This document shows positions 17,923-26,513 of a stretch of 64,000 nucleotides of DNA, piece after piece. The DNA comes from SG-bin7 sp964498095 (GTDB lineage Bacteria; Bdellovibrionota; Bdellovibrionia; Bdellovibrionales; SG-bin7), in contig CAZCFY010000004.1 of the NCBI GenBank assembly GCA_964498095.1, forward strand, positions 1-64,000. Reading direction: 5' to 3'. Under the pieces are notes generated by a model. It saw nothing but the letters and a program-made list of their open reading frames with translations. It was not told the origin of the DNA and ran no database searches. The first letter of the stretch is position 1; each line of letters begins with the position of its first letter. The position numbers were made by a program, and so were the translations under genes.

Positions 17923-17966
17923 AGGTAACAGTTCCCTTTCCTCGATGCGAAGCGACACCAGCGCTG
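17921..17966 (+). repeat. Dispersed 3'-end repeat, copy 3
   Basis: AAAGGTAACAGTTCCC, TTTCCTCGATGC, then GACACCAGCGCTG, matching copy 1. It begins inside the imuB stop codon (17920-17922) and leads directly into the 21-bp tandem array. Confidence 0.9.
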
Positions 17967-18082
17967 AAGTAACCACCTCCGCAGCGGAAGTGAACACTTT
18001 TGAAGCTGAAGTAAATACTCCTGACGCGGAAGTAAATACTCCTGACGCGGAAGTAAATACTCCCGAGGCTGAAGTAAAGTGG
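17963..18082. repeat. 21-bp minisatellite, about 5.7 units
   Basis: Units start at 17963, 17984, 18005, 18026, 18047 and 18068 and share GC(G/T)GAAGTAAATACTCC. The third to fifth units are almost identical, while the outer ones are degraded. The period is a multiple of three, so every frame gives a seven-residue repeat and short open frames appear on both strands. I see no ribosome site or start that would make it a gene. A second, two-unit imperfect repeat of about 20 bp lies at 18140-18178, just before the next start codon. Confidence 0.9.
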
Positions 18083-18181
18083 TAAGCGAATAGCGAGTAT
18101 AGAGGGCGCGACCAGGCGGGTGAGGAAGTGAAAATGAGTGTAAAGAGATGAGAACGAGCGTGAAGAGATGAAACCGAGAGT

Positions 18182-19042
18182 ATGGAAATGATTATACCGA
18201 TTCCAGGATTTAGCGAACCTTTTGCCAGCTTATCGCATCTGTTTGCCGCGGCGTTGGCGTTGGTGGGCGTGGGATTTTTAATTCGCAAAGCCCAAGGCAA
18301 CCCGGGAAGAATTTCCGCCATTATTATTTACACAATCGGCTTGGTCTTCTTATTTTCCATGAGCGGCGTTTACCATCTGCTCGATCCTAATGGTGTCGCC
18401 CGCAATGTTTTAAGACGGCTTGATCATGCTGGCATTTGGGTACTAATTGCCGCGACCTTTACGCCCATCCATATTATTTTATTTCGTAGCGGTTGGCGCT
18501 GGGCTATTTTGCTTTTAGTTTGGCCCATCGCGATTACCGGATTAGTTCTTGAAGTTGTGTTTTTTGATTCGTTTCCCGAGTGGCTGTCACTCACCTTATA
18601 TTTAGGACTTGGCTGGATTGGAGCTTTAACGGGAATACAATTTCACCGCCGCTATCAGGATAAATCTTTAAATCTTTTAATCCTCGGCGGCGTTTTTTAT
18701 TCGATTGGCGCGGTGATTGATTTTATGAAGGGCCCGCCCCCGTGGCCGGGCATTATGGGCGCGCATGAACTCTTCCATATTTTTGTAATGTTTGGCGCGG
18801 TAGCGCATTGGCGATTTATTTATCATTGGGCGCACTACCCCTTGCGGGAAGTCATTGAGTTTCACGTGCAGATTTTTCCCGATAATAAATTTATCGCTAA
18901 AGCCCGGCGTGAAGCCATAAGGATTGAATCGGATTCTTTAGAAATATTAAAATTAAGTGTCAGCAATGAAGTGCGCAAACGCTTTCATAAAGATCATACA
19001 CCTCGCATCCACTTAAAATACTCACACGAAGAAATTTTTTAA
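18182..19042 (+). CDS. Hemolysin III / PAQR (TrhA-like) family membrane protein
   Basis: 286 aa, seven predicted membrane spans. Family signatures: SMSGVYHLL near residue 60, RRLDHAGIWVLIAATFTPI near 80, GGVFYSIGAV near 172 and HELFHIFVMFGAVAHWRF near 198. The Ser, Asp and His residues forming the metal site of the PAQR/HlyIII fold are present. Bacterial members influence membrane-lipid homeostasis; cytolysis is not established for most. A charged 60-residue C-terminal extension (IFPDNKFIAKARREAIR) is unusual. It separates imuB from dnaE2 and lies between direct copies 3 and 4 of the dispersed repeat. Confidence 0.9.
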   Translation: MEMIIPIPGFSEPFASLSHLFAAALALVGVGFLIRKAQGNPGRISAIIIYTIGLVFLFSMSGVYHLLDPNGVARNVLRRLDHAGIWVLIAATFTPIHIILFRSGWRWAILLLVWPIAITGLVLEVVFFDSFPEWLSLTLYLGLGWIGALTGIQFHRRYQDKSLNLLILGGVFYSIGAVIDFMKGPPPWPGIMGAHELFHIFVMFGAVAHWRFIYHWAHYPLREVIEFHVQIFPDNKFIAKARREAIRIESDSLEILKLSVSNEVRKRFHKDHTPRIHLKYSHEEIF

Positions 19043-19088
19043 AAGGTAACAGTTCCCTTTCCTCGATGCACAGCAACACCAGCGCTGG
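19042..19088 (+). repeat. Dispersed 3'-end repeat, copy 4
   Basis: AAAGGTAACAGTTCCC, TTTCCTCGATGC, ACACCAGCGCTGG. It begins at the last base of the TAA stop of the hemolysin III gene and has the same orientation as that gene, as with the other three copies. Confidence 0.9.
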
Positions 19089-19122
19089 TGGCGCTTAGCG
19101 GGAAGGACGCAAAACTGCGCCA

Positions 19123-19150
19123 GCGCAGAGGCGCAGAGGCGCAGAGGCGC
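19123..19150 (+). repeat. 8-bp tandem repeat carrying Shine-Dalgarno-like cores, upstream of dnaE2
   Basis: GCGCAGAG is repeated three and a half times, ending ten bases before the dnaE2 ATG. Each junction creates AGAGG, which resembles a ribosome-binding core; the last is at 19143-19147, twelve bases from the ATG. No other ribosome site is visible, so the repeat probably supplies it. Confidence 0.8.
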
Positions 19151-19159
19151 AAATAAATT

Positions 19160-22100
19160 ATGTACGTAGAATTGAAATGCAAATCTAACTTTTCTTTTTT
19201 AAGAGGCGCTTCTCATCCCGAGGAGCTAATCATCCGAGCCATCGAGTTAGGGTATCCTGCGCTCGCCCTCACCGATAATGACGGCGTGTATGGAATGCCG
19301 AAAGCTTATTGGAAGGCCAAAGATTTTCCCAATTTTAAACTCATTATTGGCGCCGATCTTAACATCGAAAATCAGCCGCGCTTGACTCTTATCGCGCGCG
19401 ACCGAAAGGCTTACGGCGTACTTTGCAAAATCATTACCGAAAGTCACCGCGACAAGCCCAAAGGCAGTGCAGCGGTTCCGCTGGAAACCCTCCTTAATAT
19501 GGCGGCGGAGACCCCAAATTTAATTTGCCTGCCAGATGAAAAATCAAATTATGAACTTTTAAAACAAAGCTTTAACGACCGGCTTTATCTGCCGCTGGTG
19601 CGCCGGCGCGATGGTAAAGATAAAGAACGCACCGAAAGCGCTTTGGCGCTGGCTAAACAATTTAATATAGAAATCGTCGCCACCAATGACGTACACTTTC
19701 ACGCGCCCTCAAGACGCAAACTGCAGGATTTGCTCACGGCCATACGCGAGACCCAGCCGCTCACCAAGCTGGGCTTTAAACTTTTCTCTAATGGCGAACG
19801 CTACTTAAAAACACCCCTTGAGATGCGCGGGCTATTTCGCGATTTGCCGGGGGCCATTCACAACACCCTAAAGATTGCCGAAGCTTGCACGTTTTCGCCT
19901 AGCGAACTGCGCTACCGCTACCCGTCTGAATGGATCCCGCAAGGCCATACGGCCCAATCTTATCTCGAAGAACTTACCTGGATAGGAGCGCGCGGACGCT
20001 ACAACCAAAATATTCCCGCCAACGTGGAAAAAATAATCCGCCATGAACTGGCGCTCATCGAAAAACTACACTACGCCGATTATTTTTTGACGATTTACGA
20101 AATCGTCGAGTTCGCCCGGAGTAAAAAAATTCTCTGTCAAGGTCGTGGCGCTGCCGCTAACAGCGTGGTTTGTTATAGTCTCGGCATCACGGCGGTGGAC
20201 CCGATTCGGCTTAATCTTTTGTTTGAAAGATTTATTTCCGAAGAACGCCACGAGCCCCCTGATATCGACGTCGACTTTGAGCACGAACGGCGCGAAGAAG
20301 TCATTCAGCATATTTACGAAAAATATGGCCGTCACCGCGCTGCCATGGTGAGCGCAGTCATTACTTACCGCCGCCGCTCGATGATCCGCGAAATGGCCAA
20401 AGCCTTTGGGATTGAGATTGGCACGCTGGCGGCCAAAGACGTAGAGAAGAAATTTGACGAGCTTGCCAAAACCTCGCCTATTCCTAATGCAAAAAATTTA
20501 ATGGCGGAACTTTCTGAAGAGTTAAAAGGTTTTCCACGGCACCTTTCCATTCACTCGGGCGGATTTACTTTATCCGCTGAGCCTATCACCGAAATTGTCC
20601 CCGTGGAGCCCGCCCGCATGGAAGGACGCACGATCATTCAATGGGACAAATACGATTTGGATTATCTTGGCCTTCTCAAAGTGGATATTTTATCTCTGGG
20701 AATGCTCAGTGCCTTGCGGAAAACTTTGGACCTTGTGGGAATGCAGCTTTACGAAGTCCCTGCGGAAGATAAAAAAACTTACGAGATGATTCAGAAGGCC
20801 GATACCATCGGCACCTTTCAGATCGAAAGCCGTGCGCAAATGTCCATGCTCGGGCGCCTGCAGCCGCGCAATTTCTACGATCTTGTCATTGAAGTCGCGA
20901 TCGTGCGCCCCGGCCCTATCGTGGGAAAAATGGTACACCCTTATTTGCGCCGGCGGCAAGGCAAGGAACCCGTTCATTATTACCATCCAAAACTCAAAGA
21001 AATATTGGGAAAAACTTTAGGCATTCCCCTTTTTCAAGAGCAAGTCATGAAAATGGCGATCGAGCTTGCTAAGTTTACACCCGGAGAGGCCGATCAATTG
21101 CGGCGCGCGATCGGGGCTTGGCGGTCTTCCGGAGAAATAGAAAACGTCGGCCAAAAATTAATTAAGGGCTTAGTTGCCTCGGGCTTACCCGAAAAATTTG
21201 CGCTGCAAGTGTACGATCAGATCCAGGGATTTGCGCAATATGGATTTCCCGAAAGTCATGCCGCAAGCTTTGCGCTTTTGGCGTATGCTTCTTGTTATTT
21301 AAAATGCCATCACCCCGCGGAGTTTTGCTGTTCCTTAATTAATTCACAGCCGATGGGATTTTACGCCAATCACACGCTCCTTGACGACGCCAAACGCCAC
21401 GGCGTAAAGGTCTTGCCGCTTGATCCCAATATTTCCACTTGGGATTGTCAGATGGAAGAAAAAGCTTTGCGCCTTGGTTTCCGCGTGATCAAAGGCATGG
21501 CAGAAAAAGACATGCTCCGGCTTATCGAAAACCGTCCCTACAAAAATTTGGGAGATTTTTTGCAAAAAAACCCACTGCGTAAAGATGTTCTGTATCGTTT
21601 GGCGATGGGAAATGTTTTTTCAGGTTTTGGCCTGGATCAGCGCCATTCTTTATGGTCGATTCTGGATTACGACTTGTCATCTTCATCCACTCAGTTGGAT
21701 CTTTTTCAGAAACAAAGTGGAAAGCAAAATCAATTTGCCAGCGAATTCGATAATGACGAAGCCAACGTTTTCAAAAAGTTTTCCTACTTTGAAACTATCG
21801 CGAGCGACTATGGTTCCATGGGGCTTTCGGTTCATGGTCATCCCATGCAGGGCTTAAGAAAAATTAAAAAATTGCCGCCGACGACTTCGTTTTTGGCCAA
21901 ACGGCTCCCGCCAAAAAAGGAAATCACGGCTGCCGGCCTTGTCATTGTCAAACAAAGACCTCCCACCGCCAAAGGCGTGACGTTTGCGACCTTAGAGGAT
22001 GAATTTGGATTTTTGGATTTGATTGTTCATCCCGAAGTTTATGAAAAATACCACAACGCTTTTGCCTATCATTGTTTCTTGGAAATTAAGGGGATCGTAC

Positions 22101-22198
22101 AACGCGAGGGTCACACGGTAAGTATTTTGGTCAAATCGGCCAAAGGAATTATGCCAACACTTGAGCTCAAACCCGCGCAATACTATTACGAAGTCTAA
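19160..22198 (+). CDS. dnaE2: Error-prone DNA polymerase III alpha subunit DnaE2
   Basis: Translesion polymerase of the SOS mutasome, 1012 aa, shorter than replicative DnaE as expected. It has an N-terminal PHP domain (YVELKCKSNFSFLRGASHP; LALTDNDGVYG). The polymerase core has catalytic aspartates D368/D370 (PPDIDVDFEHER) and D509 (LLKVDILSLGM), fingers and HSGGFTLS. Helix-hairpin-helix and OB regions follow. TQLDLF near residue 850 is a beta-clamp motif. Works with ImuA and ImuB encoded just upstream. No strong terminator separates it from the convergent DUF255 gene. Confidence 0.96.
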   Translation: MYVELKCKSNFSFLRGASHPEELIIRAIELGYPALALTDNDGVYGMPKAYWKAKDFPNFKLIIGADLNIENQPRLTLIARDRKAYGVLCKIITESHRDKPKGSAAVPLETLLNMAAETPNLICLPDEKSNYELLKQSFNDRLYLPLVRRRDGKDKERTESALALAKQFNIEIVATNDVHFHAPSRRKLQDLLTAIRETQPLTKLGFKLFSNGERYLKTPLEMRGLFRDLPGAIHNTLKIAEACTFSPSELRYRYPSEWIPQGHTAQSYLEELTWIGARGRYNQNIPANVEKIIRHELALIEKLHYADYFLTIYEIVEFARSKKILCQGRGAAANSVVCYSLGITAVDPIRLNLLFERFISEERHEPPDIDVDFEHERREEVIQHIYEKYGRHRAAMVSAVITYRRRSMIREMAKAFGIEIGTLAAKDVEKKFDELAKTSPIPNAKNLMAELSEELKGFPRHLSIHSGGFTLSAEPITEIVPVEPARMEGRTIIQWDKYDLDYLGLLKVDILSLGMLSALRKTLDLVGMQLYEVPAEDKKTYEMIQKADTIGTFQIESRAQMSMLGRLQPRNFYDLVIEVAIVRPGPIVGKMVHPYLRRRQGKEPVHYYHPKLKEILGKTLGIPLFQEQVMKMAIELAKFTPGEADQLRRAIGAWRSSGEIENVGQKLIKGLVASGLPEKFALQVYDQIQGFAQYGFPESHAASFALLAYASCYLKCHHPAEFCCSLINSQPMGFYANHTLLDDAKRHGVKVLPLDPNISTWDCQMEEKALRLGFRVIKGMAEKDMLRLIENRPYKNLGDFLQKNPLRKDVLYRLAMGNVFSGFGLDQRHSLWSILDYDLSSSSTQLDLFQKQSGKQNQFASEFDNDEANVFKKFSYFETIASDYGSMGLSVHGHPMQGLRKIKKLPPTTSFLAKRLPPKKEITAAGLVIVKQRPPTAKGVTFATLEDEFGFLDLIVHPEVYEKYHNAFAYHCFLEIKGIVQREGHTVSILVKSAKGIMPTLELKPAQYYYEV

Positions 22199-22294
22199 GG
22201 GATACACCCACAGTGTGAGCACAATTTAAACCACATGCCACTAAATATATTTAAAAAATTCTTTAATCCCTCACGACTAGTTTGCCATGACCTT

Positions 22295-24268
22295 TTAGAG
22301 ATTACACACACCGCGAGTACAAATAAAAATTTGGTAATTGTTTTGCATGTTTTGTTTACCCGAAAAAATTTCCGCGCCCAGTTGCACTAAAGCCGTTATT
22401 TTATCTGGCTGAACTGTGTATATGGAATCTCCCATTTGATAAGTGGCTGGCAACGGGTGGGCGTTTTTTTCTCGTGTCACAACGATGATTTCATTAGATG
22501 GATTAAAAAAATCAATAAGTGGCGACAAAAAATAACCCAAAGAGTGCGGATAGTTTTTCAAACGCTGGCTGACGAGTCTTAAGACTTCTTCGGCACCCTT
22601 AAAATATTTTTCATCGGCAGTCAGACCATAAAATCTTAACAGATTGTGAAACTGCAGGGAAGTTCCTGATGGCTCGGCACCATCATAAAGCGGCTTGTCC
22701 CGCAAAATAATGTCATTCGCCGACTTGGCAGCCTGGAAATAGCCACCGGCTTGCGGGTCTTTAAACTCAGACTCCAGAGTACTGTTAAAAGTAAAAGCAA
22801 GTTCTAAATAACTGGGATTTCCGGTAGCGGCAAAAACATCGGTGAGAGCTGTAATAAAGTAGGCGTAATCTTCCAACGTACCCTGACCACGCGCCTTTCC
22901 ACCTTGATAAGACCGACTAAGGGTTACGTCCGTCTGTAAATTTTTAATTATAAAATTCGCGCCGCCAACTGCGATATCAATCCAGCCAGGATTTTGCAGC
23001 GCAACTCCGGCACGGGCAAAGGCCGAAATCGCTAAAGCGTTCCACGCCACAATAATTTTTTCGTCGCGCAGAGGTTTTGGCTTTTTATCTCTCGCTTCCG
23101 CGAGAACCTTTCGCCAACGCGGCCAGTCTGCTGAAAATGCCTGGTCACGGCGAACCAAATGAAAATGTCCTTCAAAGTTAGGTGAATCGAGTTCAAAATT
23201 GCGGGCTAAATTCCTAAAGTCTTCATCGCCCAATAAATCTCTTAACTCCTTTTCGCTCCAAACAAAAAAAGAACCCTCTTCCTTTTTTCCGCCAGCATTT
23301 AAACTATCGGCATCGGTTGCCGCGAAAAAACCACCATCCGGGGACCGCATTTGGGTTTCTAAATAGAATAATAGATCCGTTAATACATCCCGGTAGAAAT
23401 TATTTTTAGTGGCCAAAAAGGTTTCAAGATAAACGCGCGCGAGCAAGGCGTTGTCGTATAGCATCTTTTCGAAATGCGGGATTGTCCATTCGGCATCTAC
23501 ACAATAACGATGAAAGCCTCCACCAACATGATCATAAAGCCCCCGCAATGCCATTTGCTTAAGAGTTTTTTCGACCATCGCCAAGGCGTCTTGATTTTTA
23601 CGGAGCTGAGAATAATGAAGAAGAAATAATAACGGCAAACTGCTAGGAAACTTAGGGCCACCGCGAGTCCCGCCGTTTTGTGGGTCAAAATCTGCCTTAA
23701 AAACTCCAAAGGCATGATCAATAACTTCAGCCGTTGGCAGATCCTTGGCTGGCGCCATTTGCGTTTGTTCATGCAAATATTTAACTATTTCGTCGGCCGT
23801 ATGAGCCACCCGTTCGGCTTCCTTATCAAATCTTTCCTTTAGAATTTGCAAAACACGGTGAAAGCCGACATTGGCGCCGCGCACGCCATCAAAGGGCGGG
23901 AAATACGTGCCGGCAAAAAAGGGTTTTTTCTCTGGCGTAAGCCACACCGTCATCGGCCAACCGCCGGCACCCGTCATTGCCTGCACCACCTTCATGTAAA
24001 TTGCATCTAGATCCGGGCGCTCCTCGCGGTCGACCTTTATAGCCACGTAATTTTCGTTCATGACCTTTGCTATCTCTTTATTTTCAAAACTTTCCTCTTC
24101 CATGACATGGCACCAATGACAGGTGGAATAACCAATGCTTAAAAGAACGGGCACATTGCGGCGTTTAGCTTCCGCAAACGCCTCCTCACCCCAGGGATAC
24201 CAAGCGACGGGATTGTTCGCGTGTTGAAGTAAATAAGCACTGGTCCCTGATTTTAAACGATTTGGCAT
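22295..24268 (-). CDS. DUF255/YyaL-type protein: thioredoxin fold plus (alpha/alpha)6 barrel
   Basis: 657 aa. N-terminal thioredoxin-like domain (about 1-165) with STCHWCHVMEEESF, where CHWC is the CxxC redox pair, and VKVDREERPDLDAIYM-like sequence typical of the family (here AIKVDREERPDLDAIYM). The rest is a six-hairpin glycosidase-like barrel (YDHVGGGFHRYCVDAEW; FFAATDADSLNAGGKKEEG). The family includes human SPATA20 and Bacillus YyaL; its reaction is not established. The start overlaps the end of the aminotransferase gene by 16 bases, so they are one operon. Confidence 0.92.
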   Translation of the reverse strand: MPNRLKSGTSAYLLQHANNPVAWYPWGEEAFAEAKRRNVPVLLSIGYSTCHWCHVMEEESFENKEIAKVMNENYVAIKVDREERPDLDAIYMKVVQAMTGAGGWPMTVWLTPEKKPFFAGTYFPPFDGVRGANVGFHRVLQILKERFDKEAERVAHTADEIVKYLHEQTQMAPAKDLPTAEVIDHAFGVFKADFDPQNGGTRGGPKFPSSLPLLFLLHYSQLRKNQDALAMVEKTLKQMALRGLYDHVGGGFHRYCVDAEWTIPHFEKMLYDNALLARVYLETFLATKNNFYRDVLTDLLFYLETQMRSPDGGFFAATDADSLNAGGKKEEGSFFVWSEKELRDLLGDEDFRNLARNFELDSPNFEGHFHLVRRDQAFSADWPRWRKVLAEARDKKPKPLRDEKIIVAWNALAISAFARAGVALQNPGWIDIAVGGANFIIKNLQTDVTLSRSYQGGKARGQGTLEDYAYFITALTDVFAATGNPSYLELAFTFNSTLESEFKDPQAGGYFQAAKSANDIILRDKPLYDGAEPSGTSLQFHNLLRFYGLTADEKYFKGAEEVLRLVSQRLKNYPHSLGYFLSPLIDFFNPSNEIIVVTREKNAHPLPATYQMGDSIYTVQPDKITALVQLGAEIFSGKQNMQNNYQIFICTRGVCNL

Positions 24269-25365
24269 ACGAGATCGATTTCCTCTGCCGTGTTAAACGC
24301 ATGTGGCGATATTCGAATACCACCAAAGCGCTGTGCAAAGGAAATCTTTTTTTCCGCCAACCGTGCGGCGACTTCAGAAAGCGGCGTTTTAGGGAAAAAA
24401 GTCACAATGGGCGACCCCTCTTCCTCTTTTACTTCGGCAGCAATTTTAAGACCCTTAGCTTTAAGTTTGTCTATAAGTATCCGCCGTAAGCCCATGGCAT
24501 CCTGATATATTTTATCTTTTCCGTATTGAGTGAATAAATCCATGGAAGCGGCAAGCCCAAGACTGCCGATAACATTGATACCGCCCGACTCAAAGCGGGC
24601 CGCCGTCGGGTGGGGATTACGATCTGCACTAAAGGGAACATCCGGAGTTCCAAAAGTAAGGGCCCCTTGAATAAATGGATAAACCCTTTCCCCCAGCTCA
24701 GGAGTAACGGCTAAAAATCCATGACCCAACTGACCACACAACCACTTATGACTTCCGCAGCAAATTGCATCAACACCCTCGGCAATAAAGTCAAAAGGTA
24801 TCGCCCCTAGCCCCTGAATAACATCCACAATAACCACGGCGCCAACCTTTTTGGCCTTTTCTGAAATAAGTTTTAATGGGGCGCGAATCCCCGTACCGTA
24901 CTGAATCCAAGAAATCGCCACAATTTTTGTTTTTGCCGAAATAGCCGCGACAAATTTTTCCCAATTGATGCTGCCATCGGCTTCGGACTTAACTTCAACT
25001 ATTTTTAATTGATCGCGCTTTGCGCGGTTATGCCACGAATAACGATTTGACGGATACTCTTGATCGGAAATTAGAATTTCGTCCCCTGCTTTCACAGGGA
25101 GGCCAAAGGCGAAAAGAGAAATTGCTGTGGAGCAGTTCGCGACAAAGGCAATCTGATTTGGGCGGACATTAATGAAATTTGCTACCGTCGTGCGCGCTTT
25201 TTCTAAACGGGGAAAAAACAACTCGTAACCATGAAATCCATATTGAGCGGTATATTCAGTGGCCGCAATGATGGCATCCTGACAAGGAATTGATAAGGGC
25301 GTAACACCTGCATTGTTGAGATGAATTAAGCCCCGGGTTTGATCAAAGTAATCGCGTAACCGCAT
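24253..25365 (-). CDS. Class V aminotransferase / cysteine-desulfurase-like PLP enzyme
   Basis: 370 aa, fold type I. LIHLNNAGVTPLS is the N-terminal substrate loop, FVANCSTAISLFAFGLP binds cofactor phosphate, IVDVIQGLGAIPFD carries the Asp that pairs with the pyridine nitrogen, and CGSHKWLCG holds the Schiff-base Lys. FESGGINVIGSLGL and FGGIRISPHAFNT complete the pattern. A mobile catalytic Cys as in NifS/IscS is not obvious, so desulfurase, selenocysteine lyase or kynureninase-like activity cannot be separated. Nine bases downstream of the small secreted paralogue array and coupled to the DUF255 gene. Confidence 0.88.
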   Translation of the reverse strand: MRLRDYFDQTRGLIHLNNAGVTPLSIPCQDAIIAATEYTAQYGFHGYELFFPRLEKARTTVANFINVRPNQIAFVANCSTAISLFAFGLPVKAGDEILISDQEYPSNRYSWHNRAKRDQLKIVEVKSEADGSINWEKFVAAISAKTKIVAISWIQYGTGIRAPLKLISEKAKKVGAVVIVDVIQGLGAIPFDFIAEGVDAICCGSHKWLCGQLGHGFLAVTPELGERVYPFIQGALTFGTPDVPFSADRNPHPTAARFESGGINVIGSLGLAASMDLFTQYGKDKIYQDAMGLRRILIDKLKAKGLKIAAEVKEEEGSPIVTFFPKTPLSEVAARLAEKKISFAQRFGGIRISPHAFNTAEEIDLVCQIV

Positions 25366-25374
25366 TACTTATTA

Positions 25375-25758
25375 TTATTTTGAATTTTTAGGCGTGGCAA
25401 CAACTCTTTTGATGGACAAGGTTGCCGCGTCGAAAGTGAAATGAAAATCGTCATCCGCAAGACTTAGTTTAATATTTGAATGAAACTGATCACATTCCAA
25501 AGAGTTAGAATTGAGGAAGGCCTTTAATGAATAGCGCCACAACTCTTTTCTTTCGCTACTATTATCATAGGCCCTAATTTCAAAGTAGCGCTGCCCGCAA
25601 CTTATCGTAGCCAGAAATTCTTTTCCGCGGCGTTCATCTTCAAGTAAGAAAAAACTTCCATCGACGTGCAATTTAGAGATTGAAAAACCATATTCAATTT
25701 CGCCGGCCCGCGCGAAGCCTGAAACTACAAATAGAACAAAGAAGAAGAACTTTTTCAC
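25375..25758 (-). CDS. Small secreted paralogue 1 of a six-member tandem family
   Basis: 127 aa. Signal peptide FFFFVLFVVSGFARAG, then the family pattern: GEIEYGFSISKLHVDGSFFL, a basic DERRGKEF block, one Cys in ISCGQRYF, another in SLECDQF, and the conserved tail DDDFHFTFDAATLSIKRVVA ending TPKNSK. The two Cys could form a disulfide. No known family recognised. Start overlaps the preceding gene's stop by four bases. The six members look like products of tandem duplication. It is the last member of the array. Confidence 0.75.
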   Translation of the reverse strand: MKKFFFFVLFVVSGFARAGEIEYGFSISKLHVDGSFFLLEDERRGKEFLATISCGQRYFEIRAYDNSSERKELWRYSLKAFLNSNSLECDQFHSNIKLSLADDDFHFTFDAATLSIKRVVATPKNSK

Positions 25759-26135
25759 TTTTTCTCCTTCGGCAGAGCCGTCATTCTCTTGATCGCTAAC
25801 GTCGCCGCATCATAGGTCACATGAAGGTCATCGATATCAGCATTACCCTTGATGTTTTGAAACAATGTAACACAAGATATTCCAGTCTCTTTTAGAAGAT
25901 TTTGAATGGAGTAGGCCCACCAGTCACTTGAAGTGCCAGTGTAAACTCTAACAGAATCCTCTTTACCGTCGTGGGAACAATGTACATAGCCCCGGAAAGT
26001 TTGCTGCCGCCGGTGATCTTCAACAACCAGGTAGCCGTCTTTAACACCCGTAATATTCAAGAAATATTCAATTTCACCAGCAAACGCCGGCATTGTGGCC
26101 GATAAAACCAAAAAAGAAAATATCAATTTTTTCAT
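25755..26135 (-). CDS. Small secreted paralogue 2
   Basis: 126 aa. Signal peptide LIFSFLVLSATMPAFAG, then GEIEYFLNITGVKDGYLVVE, DHRRQQTFRG, VHCSH and GISCVTLFQNI, ending IDDLHVTYDAATLAIKRMTA-LPKEKK. Both family cysteines are present. Overlaps by four bases with members 1 and 3, so translation is coupled along the array. Confidence 0.75.
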   Translation of the reverse strand: MKKLIFSFLVLSATMPAFAGEIEYFLNITGVKDGYLVVEDHRRQQTFRGYVHCSHDGKEDSVRVYTGTSSDWWAYSIQNLLKETGISCVTLFQNIKGNADIDDLHVTYDAATLAIKRMTALPKEKK

Positions 26136-26512
26136 TTGTTATCCTTTGGGGTTGCAGTCGTGCGTTTAACCGCAAGAGTTGCCGGATCAAAAATAAAATG
26201 AAAGTCATCAAGATCCGTATTCATTCTGATATTGTTTCCCAAGTCATAGCATGTTACCCCGGTCGATGGAGGTAAAACATTTGCCAGCAGGTATCTCCAA
26301 TATGACTTTAAATCTTTAGTATAAACTATTAAGGCACTTCGTAATTCCTCATTGGGAAATTCCAAGCGGCCTTTAAACTTCTCGTTACGACGGTGATCAA
26401 AAATAAGCATATAATCATTTTCAAAGCCGGTAACTGTAAGCGTATACTCGATTTCACCAGCCAGAACGGAGTTTGCTGAGAGTGCAATCAAAATGGCTAT
26501 AATGAGTTTCAT
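26132..26512 (-). CDS. Small secreted paralogue 3
   Basis: 126 aa. Signal peptide LIIAILIALSANSVLAG, then GEIEYTLTVTGFENDYMLIF, DHRRNEKFKG, and the conserved tail DLDDFHFIFDPATLAVKRTT-ATPKDNK. It keeps the second Cys (GVTCYDLGNN) but has no Cys in the first position (LEFPNEELR), so the putative disulfide is not universal in the family. Confidence 0.75.
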   Translation of the reverse strand: MKLIIAILIALSANSVLAGEIEYTLTVTGFENDYMLIFDHRRNEKFKGRLEFPNEELRSALIVYTKDLKSYWRYLLANVLPPSTGVTCYDLGNNIRMNTDLDDFHFIFDPATLAVKRTTATPKDNK

Positions 26513-26513
26513 G

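Noticed and set aside
17723..18085. Plus-strand frame with AEVNTPD repeats that could look like a repeat protein
   Set aside because: It overlaps the imuB end in another frame, and the repeat is explained by the minisatellite.
17854..18321. Minus-strand open frame of about 155 codons over the 21-bp array, with a VFTSAS-type repeat
   Set aside because: It exists only because the tandem unit is a multiple of three; it runs antisense through imuB and the PAQR gene and lacks a ribosome site.
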